Shown one piece after another: positions 15,872 through 27,333 of a stretch of 64,000 nt of DNA. The notes below the pieces were generated by a model. The model made no database searches. It saw only the letters and a list, made by a program, of their open reading frames with translations, and was not told where the DNA came from. Positions within the stretch are counted from its first letter, which is position 1; each line of letters opens with the position of its first letter. This stretch comes from Balanoglossus misakiensis (lineage: Eukaryota; Hemichordata): positions 9,982,001 through 10,046,000 of the forward strand of contig CM082594.2 in assembly GCA_040954595.2 (NCBI GenBank), read 5' to 3'. A program made the position numbers and the translations under genes.

Positions 15872-18800
15872 ATGAGTAAGGTGCAACAGTATCAAGGTAG
15901 GTTTCCTTTTTTTTTAAACAATCACCGATTTCATGTTCCGTTGCTTGCGCTGATGAGATGTCAATTACATGTACTGGTAATGCATGTAAAATATTTTGAC
16001 CGTGTCGTCGCTGATCGGGTTATCCTCCTTTGAGAATACATTATTCAATGCGAAGATTCTAAATCAGTAAATGCTCATCGGTCTGAGGTTTTACCACAAA
16101 CAAGTAGGCGTAACCAACCTATATTTTTACATGTAGTGCAATGCATATACATGTATTTTTTTTATTTCATTACACTACTAATATAACGCCGATTTCTTTT
16201 TTATTTTCTGTTCCACACAGAGGCATCTGAATGGTAAGTGTTAACCATGATCTTTCTGTGTTTTTGAGAAAATAGTCATCCATGTTCATGCAGAAGTGAA
16301 ACAGTACATTAGTAGTTTAATCACCACCATCGATTTGCAAAACTAGGACGGTCAGTTGGGGGATCTACAGCACAATTTATTGATATGTGGTTCAACCATT
16401 GGGAAGGAAAACTAACTTTTCCATGGACTTTGAACTTATCTCATGAACTCATTCAGGACTTACCTTTGTTTACTTTAATCTGGAACTAAATATTAACTCA
16501 GACATGGTAATGAAGTATCATTATGTAATTGTTAAAGCTCTTAGTAAACAAGGTCGTTGACTCCATGTGCAATTTTTCATGTGGCACAGAAACAACAATT
16601 TTATGCTGGAGATGGTTTCGTTGGCAAATTAAAATTTGTCACCATTTGATTGCTATTATATTGGTTGAGTTTTCTAGATGGAGGTTGATAGTTTGTTTGT
16701 ATTAAACATGGATTACTTTCAGTACATCTGCAGTTGAGAGAGAGAGAGAGAGAGAGAGAGTGTGTGTGTGTGTGTGTGTGAGAGAGAGATCATAAACAAG
16801 CTTGTATCAGCCTTGACATGTATGATTTGCATACAATATAGGCTGGCTACAGCGGCCGAGGAATGCCGGAAGACTGCCAATGTAGATATTGAAGTACTCA
16901 TCAGAAATTGTGAAAACTGTGCAAAAATGATCGAAGGAATTCAACAAGTTGAAAATAACCCAGTCCGAAAGGTGAGTTGTCCATTTCTTATTCAAATCTT
17001 GGGATTCATGGTCAGAAAAATTCATATTTTTCATTAACTCTTCTTGAATGTAATATCAAGGTAAAAATGCAGACATATTTAATCCTGACATGTGTCTGTG
17101 AAACGTGAACAATTCAAATATTTGTTCTGCTACATGCACATGTATGTACTTACTCTGTAATCTCACTAAACAAGGCCACACAACATCCAAGTCCCTTGAA
17201 ATTCAATACACCACACTCTGCTGGTGCTTGGTGTACAATATATCAAGATTAGTTCAGAAATACTGAGGCTTATTTTAGTTGCCATGCAATAGAGCAACCT
17301 TCACATCTTGCAAAATCATGCAAATATTTAGGGGCGAGTCGTTGTGTGATGGCTTCATCATAGTCTGTTTAAAGCGTGGTGTACGTCTATGTCTGCCAAT
17401 GTCGGATGAGAAGCAGGCTTTCTTTCTCACTGTTATTGATGACTATGATAAAAATAAATCCTATGGTGCAATCTAGGTGTGTGTGAAGTTAATTTTGGAA
17501 ATTAATAAAGTACCAGTGTCCAGGAACCATCAACATGTGACCACTATATATTATGATGGAACAGGTGATCATTTTAAAGCCTGATATAAACCAATAGTCA
17601 GATGGAGAACATGTTTTTGAAGCCTTAGATTTGTTTCTGATTGTCTGAGTAATTTCTCTTTTCTCTCTCTCTCTCTCTTATTCACAGGCTGCTCTTGAAC
17701 AGCTAAGCATTACAATCTCCTGTCACTTAGAGATACTACTTGCTAAGAAACAACAATTAGACTCGTCTGAAGACACTTCTAGGAATTATGCTAGCTCTAG
17801 TGGTAAGTATGGCGTTGCAAATATTCGTCTGCAGAAGGATAAGAACCATATATGATTGACAGTGTAATAAATGCTGTGAAGATATCAAATGTGAGGTAAT
17901 TTCCAGTCTTGATTCTTGTTACTAATTATTTTTTGAATTTGTGCCCGTGTTCAGGAAAGTCCAGGGACTCAGGGGGTGACACTCAAAAAGATAAACTGAA
18001 ATTAGCAATCCAGGAAACGATATTACAAAAAGGCCATGTGAAATTTGAAGATGTGGCAGGTCTGACCGAAGCCAAGCAAACACTAAAAGAGGCAATCATT
18101 ATGCCTGTACAATACCCACAATTATTTACAGGTAAGTGTTGACGGAAAGTATAGCTGTAATTGAATGTATGTCCGACACATTGTGCTGTACATCATAATT
18201 AAATGTTTAACATTCCGCAAGGATAAAAAATGTAATGAAATCAATACATGTCCTTCCAATGAAATACATGTCCTTTGAAGTGTTTTAATGGCAAAATATA
18301 AAAGAAATGAAACACCGATTTTTGAATGCAGACTTCTTGATAAAATTCTTTTCATTTCAGGAGGAAGGAAACCGTGGAAGAGAATCTTAGTGTATGGTCC
18401 ACCTGGTACGGGCAAATCGAGACTAGCTCAGGCCGTGTCGTCAGAAATCAACTCAACCTTTTACTGCGTGTCTAGTTCGGATCTGGTGTCCAGCTGGGTC
18501 GGAGAGAGTGAAAAGTGAGTATTTCAAATGAAGGGAGCGAGACTTGGCTGTGGGTGTGTTCGAGAGTGCTGAGAGTGACCTCAAAACTCATGTGGCTCTC
18601 CACGTGTTGTTTTTTTCACTGACTGACACGTCAGATAGTCTTTTCAAGATGATGAAATCCAGCCCTTTGAACAATGCAAATAGTGCTCGGAGGAAGGTCA
18701 TCCCGATTTGAATAAATTTACATCTAGGGGTATTGACCAGTTGAGCAGTAAATAACCTGTTCAATGCAACTAGTGCAGTTTGTTTGGTACAGTATTAGCT

Positions 18801-20056
18801 TCTATTTTCAAAGAAACCATGTTCACTATTGTTAAATTTATTTGGACCGTAAAAACACTTTGACTGGATGCATGTTTGGTTGTTGTCTGACTGGCTGGCT
18901 CTGTTAGTTACATTACGAAAATTCTGTTTTTTCACAGACTTATAAAAGAGCTATTCCAGCATGCCACTGAAAGGAAAGGCAGATCGGTGAGTTATGATCT
19001 ATCTCTGTCAGTTTTCAGAGAATGCTAAAAATAGAAGTTAAAAAAAGACAATATTTATATGCTGGTGAACGAAACAATATGAAGGCTGCATTGAGATATT
19101 GAACATTGGAGTCTGTGCCAAACTGTTGAGGAGATTTTGTTTTGGAGATACTGATTGTCATTTGGACAATTTCAGGTCATCTTTATTGACGAAATCGACA
19201 GTATATGTCGCAAGAGAAACTCGCGCGAAGAAGAACACACCCGACGAATCAAGACAGAGTTACTGAAACAGATGGAAGGGGCAGATAATGTTAATAGCAG
19301 CGATGAAATCTTTCTGTTGTGTGCCACCAACTGTCCATGGGAGTTAGACAGTGCATTCCTCAGGAGATTTCAGAAGAGGATATATGTGCCTCTACCTGAT
19401 AGGTTAGCTCATTTGAATATTGAGTGTGAACACCTGTCAACACCAAAATAATATTAACAGTATCAGTGTCATAATGCAACCAACAAGTTATTCATGCGGT
19501 ATGCATTTTTTGCACAAGAATTCATAAGCATCACTATTTGATCATTTTACAGGGAGGCTAGGATATCACTGATGAAAATCCACACATCCAACAACAACAT
19601 TAGAACGCTGACGGACACAGACTGGCAGCTTCTGGCTGATAAGACAGAAGGCTATTCAGGAAGTGACATGGCTACTCTAACGTTGGCCGCATTATTTCAG
19701 CCAATCCGGGACATGCAGGATGCAGAATTCTGGAAATCGATGACAGGTAAGAAAGATGCCAATCAAGTCATGGTTGTTTTCCCAGAAAGTCAAGTAAAAT
19801 TTACATAGAATTATGGCACTAGTTCTATCACTCGTTTCATGTACTTTCAGATGGGAAATTCACACCCTGTGATAAGGACACACCGATGGCCATCAGGAAA
19901 CGAATGCATGAATTGCCATCTGACAGAGTGAAAGCAAGAGACGTCCAAGTGAAGGATTTCCTGACGGCATTGAAAACCAACCACAGCACGGTCACCAAAG
20001 CAGAACTGCAACAGTTCCAGGAGTTCACCAAAAGCTTTGGACAAAACGGAGAGTAA
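15872..20056 (+). CDS. Divergent VPS4-like AAA ATPase with MIT-type N-terminus (10 exons, 429 aa)
   Basis: Exons are 15872-15896, 16221-16233, 16842-16971, 17688-17802, 17955-18131, 18361-18514, 18938-18986, 19176-19402, 19553-19746 and 19851-20056; phases match throughout. Residues 1-85 are helical and resemble an MIT domain, the part that binds ESCRT-III tails. The AAA module follows: [17 protein letters not shown], Walker A GPPGTGKS (166-173), pore-loop [15 protein letters not shown], Walker B VIFIDEID (222-229), sensor-1 CATN, and paired arginines in [14 protein letters not shown]. The C-terminal helix ends [10 protein letters not shown], a VPS4 hallmark not found in katanin. Length is close to VPS4 (about 440 aa). 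By family knowledge it should disassemble ESCRT-III at endosomes, midbody or cilia. It is visibly more divergent than orthologous VPS4 proteins usually are (for example Ser for Lys before the pore-loop Trp), so I read it as a paralogue. Confidence 0.88.
16735..16789. repeat. Compound microsatellite (GA)n(TG)n(AG)n
   Basis: A GA run, then ten TG units (16,761-16,780), then a short AG run. It lies in intron 2 of the VPS4-like gene, 52 bp before the third exon. Confidence 0.9.
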
Positions 20057-21489
20057 AACGGTTAAACAGAAAAACATGTCCATGAACGATATGCCAATCT
20101 CAGAGTGACTGGAAAAAGCAGAACAAAAATTGCATTATAAATGAAAGTCACCAACTCACTGTCTCATATGAGGAAGTCACAACTACAATTATACCACCAC
20201 TCAAATTGAAATGAAATATGTAGTGACTTCAACTCTGCAACAACTCGAAAGCTAAATGTTGAACATCTCCAATACTGCTGGGTTTTTTTCCTGATAATTT
20301 GCATCATGTCTAAAGCAGGTGTTTTCTTACTTCCATTTACATTTTCAAGCAAAATAATTGTAGCTTTCATAGATGTCTGATTGACTAGCCGTGTGATTGA
20401 TGTAAAAATGCCAAAAGTCCAGGATAATATAAAAGAAAACCTCAAACTTAAAATAAATAATAACAAGGTAAGCTCTAAATTGTCACTGATGAAAGACTAT
20501 AGTTTAAAAATATTACACTTCATTGTATAGCTCTGGGTAACACTAACAGAATGAGACATCGTGTAGACTGCATACGTGTAATTTCATTTAGATTTATGAT
20601 GATGAACTGTAAAATAAAACCTCTCTCTTGACACAGATTATAACTTGATAGTTGTGCAAAGTTCAGTTGTATTTGCATCGGGCTTGTTTGATTTAAGTTC
20701 CTGAGCAAACTGGCCCTGCTATGAAATGTTGACTGTTTACGTGTTACAGTACATTTACCTGGACAGGTAAACACGGCAGAATAAAAAAATTAAAGAACAG
20801 TTTTTGAATGTTTCTACCTTGCAGAAGTGGTCTGAACCAATCTTGTAAACATATTGGAAGTTCGGCTGAATTTGTCAAAAAGATTTAATAAAAAAAACTT
20901 ACTTTAGAATCTGTGTCTTGTGTTTTGTCTTGAGTGAAATACAGAAATGTGGAGAAAATATATTACATTTGCCTCTCTGTTGATTTATGGATAAGTTGAC
21001 AGTCACAACACAGATGTACACAACCAGAGACCTTGCACACACATGGAGATAGCAGCATTTCATATTGACAGACCGGGTGTGAATTATTACAGTCCCTGGA
21101 TCATGAATAATAATAGAACTGGATGCCGCGCCAATGCAATTACACACACTTGTACCTCACTGCTTGGAAGGTCAAAATCTTGCCAACATCTTAAATGACC
21201 AGCCCTTGTATGTATAACATATCTACAGCGGGAGTGAACATATAACCCTACGCATACACATTTGAATATATTTATTTATGATTCATTAAAAACGGTTCCA
21301 CATCTTCTCACTGCCAATTAAAATTGACACAGAAATTACATGGCAGCATGCATGTTCACAAACTTTTTTTCACATAACTTATGAGGGCGCTATACAACCA
21401 CAGGTGGCTGCCATTAGAATGCAAATGCATTGAACTGAGAATACATTCGCAACAAGTTTAAATTGCTCCTAAATTCTGATATTTGACAC
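20057..21489. other. Convergent 3' region between the VPS4-like gene and SRP19
   Basis: This holds the 3' UTRs of two converging genes. On the plus strand AATAAA occurs at about 20,452 and 20,887-20,892, the latter followed by an A-run. On the minus strand AATAAA (plus TTTATT) is at 21,271-21,276, about 215 bp past the SRP19 stop. No other coding sequence is apparent. Confidence 0.6.
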
Positions 21490-22686
21490 TCATCTTTTGC
21501 CTTTCTTCTTCTTCTTTCCTTGACCCTGTCCTGATCCTCCGGAGTCTGTTCCGCTTTGTTTTTGTGTCCTGGTTTTCAACTTGGGGATTGTTTCGCAGAG
21601 GTACAATAAAATAGACTTTTCTGTAAGAAAAACAAAAGAGAAAACCTTACTTTTTCAGTTCTGAAATGTTTGGATTATTACAGGCTGTAGTCTGAAAACC
21701 TGATGAAACAAGATTTTGAGTGAGAAAAATGTGACAACCCACTCTGTGAATAAACGTACAGTATTTCAAAATGACCAAAATGCAAGACTGGGTGTGGAGC
21801 ATAGCTAAAGAATACAAGAATCTGGATTCTAGACTATTGTTTGAGCAACTTACTGGAGTGAAAGTTGTCACTTTCATACATTGGCGTTCCATCTTCCTTC
21901 AACATTTTGATTCGTAAACGTCCCCTGTGTGCAACATCTCTGTTTGGATCTCTTGGATACATTTTATTCTAAAACAGAGAAATGCAACAACATTTAATTA
22001 CTGGTACCAGATTAACACTGAATACGTTTCACAATGACTTCAAACAAAGTAATTATCCCCAAAGTTACAGCTCATGGGCCTTAAACTTCTAAGATGTTTT
22101 CCTCAATACCAATACATCAAGAATCCCTACCTCAACACCAACTGACAATCCTGCTGCTAACAAAACATCTTTCATCTCATGTATTGAGGGATGTTCCACA
22201 CCTTTAGACTTGGATATCCTTCTACCTTCTGCTGCTGATTTTTTGCTGTTGATGTAAGCTGGGTACACACAAATCCATCTGAGAAATAAAAGAAAAATTT
22301 CCAATCAGGCTTTTAAAAATAAAGGATAACCTAATTAATTGTGAGTAGTCCTCCACCTTTATTTTCATTAAAAGCTATTAATGCACCTACATGTAGAGTC
22401 TCGTGTATGTAATGCTAGCTATGTAAACCCGATGAAAATACGAAGCCATGTGATGAAGCGAGTATGGTAAACCCGTTTCTTGGCATATGGACAGACATGT
22501 TCAGCGAGTCTTTCTAGCTATTTGCAGATAACTATCAGGAATTACAGACAATGAATCAATTTACCGTATTCACAGAGTATTCTCGACCAAACCCACTTAC
22601 TTTTCTTTCTTTGCTTGTTCCAACGAGGGGCCAGAGGGTCGCTGTCTTCCGGGATGACCTCCTTCCTGCTGCTGCGGCGTCGCCAT
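21490..22686 (-). CDS. SRP19: Signal recognition particle 19 kDa subunit (4 exons, 159 aa)
   Basis: Minus-strand exons in transcript order are 22686-22601, 22278-22131, 21968-21854 and 21620-21490; phases are consistent. The core is typical SRP19: ICVYPAYINSKKSAAEGRRI, then KGVEHPSIHEMKDVL, then NKMYPRDPNRDVAHRGRLRI, then SILLYLCETIPKLKTRTQK, then a Lys-rich tail ending KKKKKGKR. SRP19 binds helices 6 and 8 of SRP RNA and allows SRP54 to load, so it acts in co-translational targeting to the ER. The first exon encodes a Gln/Pro/Gly-rich 28-residue leader, longer than in the human protein (144 aa) and otherwise not conserved. The gene lies on the same strand as APC and downstream of it, as in vertebrates, and shares a divergent promoter with the coiled-coil gene. 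Confidence 0.95.
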
Positions 22687-22887
22687 CTTTAATTTCAAAA
22701 TCTCGCAGATCACGAGAGTTGTTGAGAATGAGAGTTTACAAAAGTTTTCGAACTCGCTTTGCATCATGGGTGTTCTGATGGTAGATTGTGATGTCATAAG
22801 TATTGCTCGTACAAGTTTTAGATCAGTCGGCGGGTATAGAATGTGATTATTATCTACTATTTCGAGGAAAGCGAAATAGAAAGCAAG
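22687..22887. promoter_or_regulatory. Bidirectional promoter between SRP19 and the coiled-coil gene
   Basis: Only 201 bp separate the two start codons, which point in opposite directions. The SRP19 start is embedded in gtcgccatcttt, a YY1-like context on the minus strand. No TATA box is clear. Shared regulation is an inference from spacing. Confidence 0.6.
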
Positions 22888-25836
22888 ATGCCGAAAAGTG
22901 TAAGTGAAATACAGAAGACATATTTTAACAAAAAAACAAAAGATAAATTATTTTCTGATATTTCCCTGCAATAAATATGTAACTATCTCTCTCTCTTCCT
23001 TAGCCGAAACCAACCTCTGCTGATGAGGACTCCGATTATGAAATCGATGTAGTATCCAGACAGTATAATATGAACACCAAAGGCCAAATATGTGAGAAAG
23101 CAAAAAGAAACAACACGAAATGCGGTATAAAGAGACATCCAGGCCATTATACGGTATGCGAAGTAACACTATTTATACCATTTACGTTTTTTATATACAT
23201 GTAGTTATTTTTTCTTTCATAAATTACGCATCTATTTTTTTTATATTTCCACAAGATTGGTACTTTATGCTTTGCTGCTGAGGGTGGTAGCCTTTCCCAT
23301 TACTACAATGGTAAACATTGGGAAGTACAGTTCGATCAAAAACCACTTGAGAGATCTACACGGAGACTTACAATAGCAGCCATAAATGAGTGAGTATTGT
23401 TGACAAATATCCTACAGAATTTTTTTCGCTTTTCTGGCTCTCGCGTAGTTCACACAAAAATATTGTTCGCGAAAATTTCCGGTTTTACGGGTAGTGACTA
23501 AGCTTTCTGTGACTGTTACAGGTCAGTATCAAAGGAGCAACAACGCAGAATTTCAGAAGATGGGAAAATAAGACAGAGAGCATCAACTCTTTTAAGACCC
23601 CTCAATAAAGAATTCAAGGGTGCTGTCAATCAAAGTCAAGTTAGTTTAACTAATATTTTTTTCCAACCAGTCATTGAACCTCATTCAGTGAGCAGAGCAA
23701 TATGAAGTAAGGTACTTTGTCCCTTTAATGATACAAATGAACTGTTTGTTAACTATTTGGCAGGAAATGTACGACAGAGAGGTGAAAAAGAAAATCCAAG
23801 ACCAGGAAGATCTGAAAGACGAGGCTCAAAGTGAACTGATATGGAAAGCAAACAAGAAGGTTATAGAGCAGCAAATTGAAGAAGAAAGAGTACGCCGATC
23901 TTCTCTTCTTGATGCTATGATACACGGAGATAAGGTAATCACCATTACAATAGTGATAATCATACAGTCTTGTTGGAGAATAAACCTGGAAAAAAATGGC
24001 CACAAGTTAGAGTTAATGGGGCCAAGGCTTTAATTGGCCCATAGTGAATACCGATTTTACAAATTCAATCTGCAACATTTTTTTTTCAGGATGAGACGGA
24101 TCCGGAATTCCGAGCTCTTGTTCACAACATGGCTGAGATGAATCGCAAATGGGCTGACGTTCAGGAAGATCTGATGGGAGCCATGGCAGAACTGGAGGTA
24201 ATATATGTCCTGCCCCAGGATGGGTTGGGATGATGAGAATCTCATGATGGAAGTTTCAAATATTACATGTATATAAATGTTTCTACAGTAATAAATGATT
24301 TAATCTGACAATTTTCTCTATTTTCTTTCTTGAAGGAAGTCAGATTGGAAGAAGATCATGAAATTGATGAGAAATGCAAAGACATCAAGGATAACTTTGT
24401 GGCTTGTTTCAACCGTGCCTCTGCCTTAATTAAACTGCAACTTACAGTAAGTCTATATCACTGTCCATTTTGAACCCCCAAAAACAAACAAATTCCCAAA
24501 TTAAGCTGTGGCCACTAGACTTTCTGTTACCTTCAATTGCTAATACATTTTTTCTTTTTGAACATCCTCTGTGTACAGGAAGAATCTGAGAAACGGAGAC
24601 GCAATTGCATGAATAATGATCCCAATTTGGAGTATGATGCCAAGCGACGTCGATCGATGTTTTTCAAGGATTTGGCTCAACAGGAACTCATCAGAGTCTT
24701 TGCTGGAGTAATGGTACACATAACAATCATTTATTATTGGCGTACAAGGACAAGCAAAAAGAAAACTATATGATTTATAGTGATTACAAAAAATATGCAT
24801 AGTATTGTCTTTTTAACTGCATATTTTATGAATAATTTCTATTCGATAGATAATTTCAGTGGGGAGAGTTCACAAGAATTTTACATACACAGGCTGTGTT
24901 GACCACAAACTAACACCCCCGGTAGTGGATATGTTGAAATTGTTGCTTTTCATTTTCAGCATGATGATGCAATGAAGGAAGAAGCAACTACTGAGTCTAC
25001 TCGTAACACCAAAGAATTCTTGCTGGAACAGTTAGTGAGGAGGTAATTGTGAAAATCTAAGACCCCAAAGATATCAATGTTTGAGCACCGCCCCACAGTA
25101 AAGCTTAATTTATAATGTTATTCTTTCTTTGTTATTGTTGATTGTTTATACCTGTGGACTGGTCCAGCATTAAAATTGATCTCATCATTTCTATTCATAT
25201 TGCCTTGCAAGAGTATTCTAGTTTCCTTTATGTTTTGTCTTGTGACATGACCTGTGACTAACTAACAGTTTGAAAATTTGTCAACAAATATTCCGTCCCG
25301 TTTCTAACTCTAGTGGTAATGCCAAAGAAGTTGACCATGCCATGGCTGAAGAGAGAGCTCGTCGTATCATGGAAGCGGAGAAAGAACTAGCAGGTGAAAT
25401 GGATTCCATCAAAGAAAACATGAAAGACATCATGGTGCGAGTGCAGGAACAGATGCTGCTTGACAAGTTTCATGGACACAAAATCAAAGGCTCTCACTTA
25501 CCTGAAACTGAAGAGTTCGAAATGGCTGAAAGTGAGCGTGATCATCAACTACGTAATATGCGCTTAAAATCGCGCAGAAAGTCTTGCGTGGTGGCGTAAG
25601 TATTCCTGTCACTTATATGCATATATTAAAGATAAATATTAAAGATATACACTATACAGTCACCTGTAATTTACATACGCCAATATATGGCTAAAATAGG
25701 TAAAATATGTTCTAATGTTCTTGGTGTTAATACTGTGCAGTCATAATATTCATTCTGTTATGACAAAGAGCCTTCATTCAGGAAAATTGCTTTCCTAAAT
25801 TGTATCATTTTCTTTTCTCCCATCAGAGATGACTAA
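22888..25836 (+). CDS. Unrecognised charged coiled-coil protein (11 exons, 452 aa)
   Basis: Exons are 22888-22899, 23004-23153, 23256-23389, 23522-23639, 23764-23934, 24090-24197, 24336-24446, 24579-24713, 24960-25042, 25269-25595 and 25827-25836. Every junction is GT/AG and the phase closes to a single 1,359-nt frame ending in taa. The first exon encodes only MPKS and the last only the final residues and stop. Residues about 1-100 are non-helical with cysteines (ICEKAKRNNTKCGIKRHPGH, then YYNGKHWEVQFDQ). From about 105 to the end the protein is Glu/Lys/Arg-rich and looks like long helices or coiled coils (EMYDREVKKKIQDQEDLKDE, EEERVRRSSLLDAM, MAEERARRIMEAEKELAGEM). No catalytic motif, signal peptide or membrane segment is seen. 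The pattern would suit a cytoskeletal or ciliary protein, but I do not recognise the family. It shares its promoter with SRP19 and converges on APC. Confidence 0.85.
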
Positions 25837-27333
25837 CAGCATGTAACGACGACAGCACAACTAGAGATGAAGAATTCTTAAAGCACAGTACACCATTATG
25901 TAAAACCCATGAAGTCATCCTGAAGAGGTGGTCACACTATCATGTATAGGTCACAAAATTGAAATAAAAGCATCTCTCTATAAAATGTCATTATCTGCTT
26001 GATATTTTATGTGCAGCATAAAATCATGCAAACACACACATATTACCTATCACCCACAGATCAATTGAAAAACATTGATGCATTTCCATGACAACAGAGC
26101 AATCTTTTTTTTATTATGTACATGTTACAATAATAAATATTCTTACAAATTCTGGGATTATATTTTTTTTCATTTTACTGTTCAAATTTAGTCATAGAGG
26201 GTTTATCCCTACAAGGTACATCATGAAGTTATTTCTTCAATTTGAAAGAACCCTCCTTATTCCAAAACACAAAAAACTAAACAGAAAACATAAGTTTGTA
26301 CACATTATTTTCATGAAGACATGGGGTAAAAGTAAATTAAGGAAAAATGTGGAATAACGTACTTTTACAGAACTTGCAGTAATTTAAAGAAAAATAATGT
26401 AAATGAAGGGTAATTCAGACAGTTTCAACTAAAATATAGATCGGGGAAAACAGTGGAGTTTGGGTATAGTGTCATTGCGTTTAAGCCCTGTTTCCATTAT
26501 TTGAATATCCCTTTTTCTTGTCAAATGAGCAGAATCTGGGAGAGATGATTGATTAAGCATTTCAAAAGACAACTATTCACTATAATCTAATTCTACATGA
26601 TTTGCTCACGTCTACAGTACAACGTCCTCTATCATCTACATTTCACTATCTTTCACTACACGGAAGGAAGTATCAAAAAGGACAAAATACATTTTTTTCC
26701 TTGACGCAAATGTCAAAATCTTTCCTCTTTTCAACAGAATACTATCTTTGACTTGATGTCCATTGTATTCAAGGGTACAGAGAACATTTAAATCACGATC
26801 ATGTCCAAACTGTAAACACAACACAATCCTACAAACATTCCATCAGACACCTTTTATAGTAACACGTCTTACAAAAAAATAGTGGGCTTCATATTTTGCG
26901 AAGCAGAAATGAACCACCAGGAAGAAGGAAAAAACTAGGAAACTGGAAAAGGCATGGAAATGTGACTGAAATAAAACTAAAAACAACTTTGGTCATGGAA
27001 TATGATTTACAAAATTCTGTACAGAAAGAAGAAAACTAGAGCATGGCAATATTCAGCACTGAACTTCCGACAGAAATTCCAAATTTAAGTTTGAATGAGC
27101 ACACAGCAGCCTGAGACATTGAAAAATACAAACAGGCATGTGTCACAATTTGCCACAAAAAATTGGCTGCACCATTGAATGGTTATTTCTTTTTTTCTTT
27201 TTATACAGTGATATGACTTCAGAGAAACAGGCTTGATCTCATCATTGTTATATCGATATTAACATATTTTCTTTTCATCTTGAATGTCTTGTACTGACAT
27301 AATTCGGCTAAGGTTCTTTGTAGTTTATACTAG
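25837..27333. other. Convergent 3' region between the coiled-coil gene and APC
   Basis: Short plus-strand 3' UTR at the left, then about 1.2 kb of AT-rich sequence downstream of the APC stop that is probably APC 3' UTR. A minus-strand AATAAA candidate is at 26,110-26,115 (plus TTTATT). I find no further exon. Confidence 0.55.
25963..25968 (+). terminator. Poly(A) signal of the coiled-coil gene
   Basis: AATAAA lies 126 bp beyond the stop codon. Confidence 0.6.

Noticed and set aside
17279-17476. A 65-aa frame in VPS4-like intron 3
   Set aside because: The flanking exons already join in phase, and the sequence resembles nothing in the family.
15872-20056. Katanin p60 or spastin assignment for the AAA ATPase
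   Set aside because: The MIT-type start, [15 protein letters not shown] and especially the FTKSFGQ C-terminal helix match VPS4 better.
22888-25836. RIB43A-type ciliary protein
   Set aside because: Charged helices are similar in character, but I see none of the specific RIB43A sequence, so no name was given.
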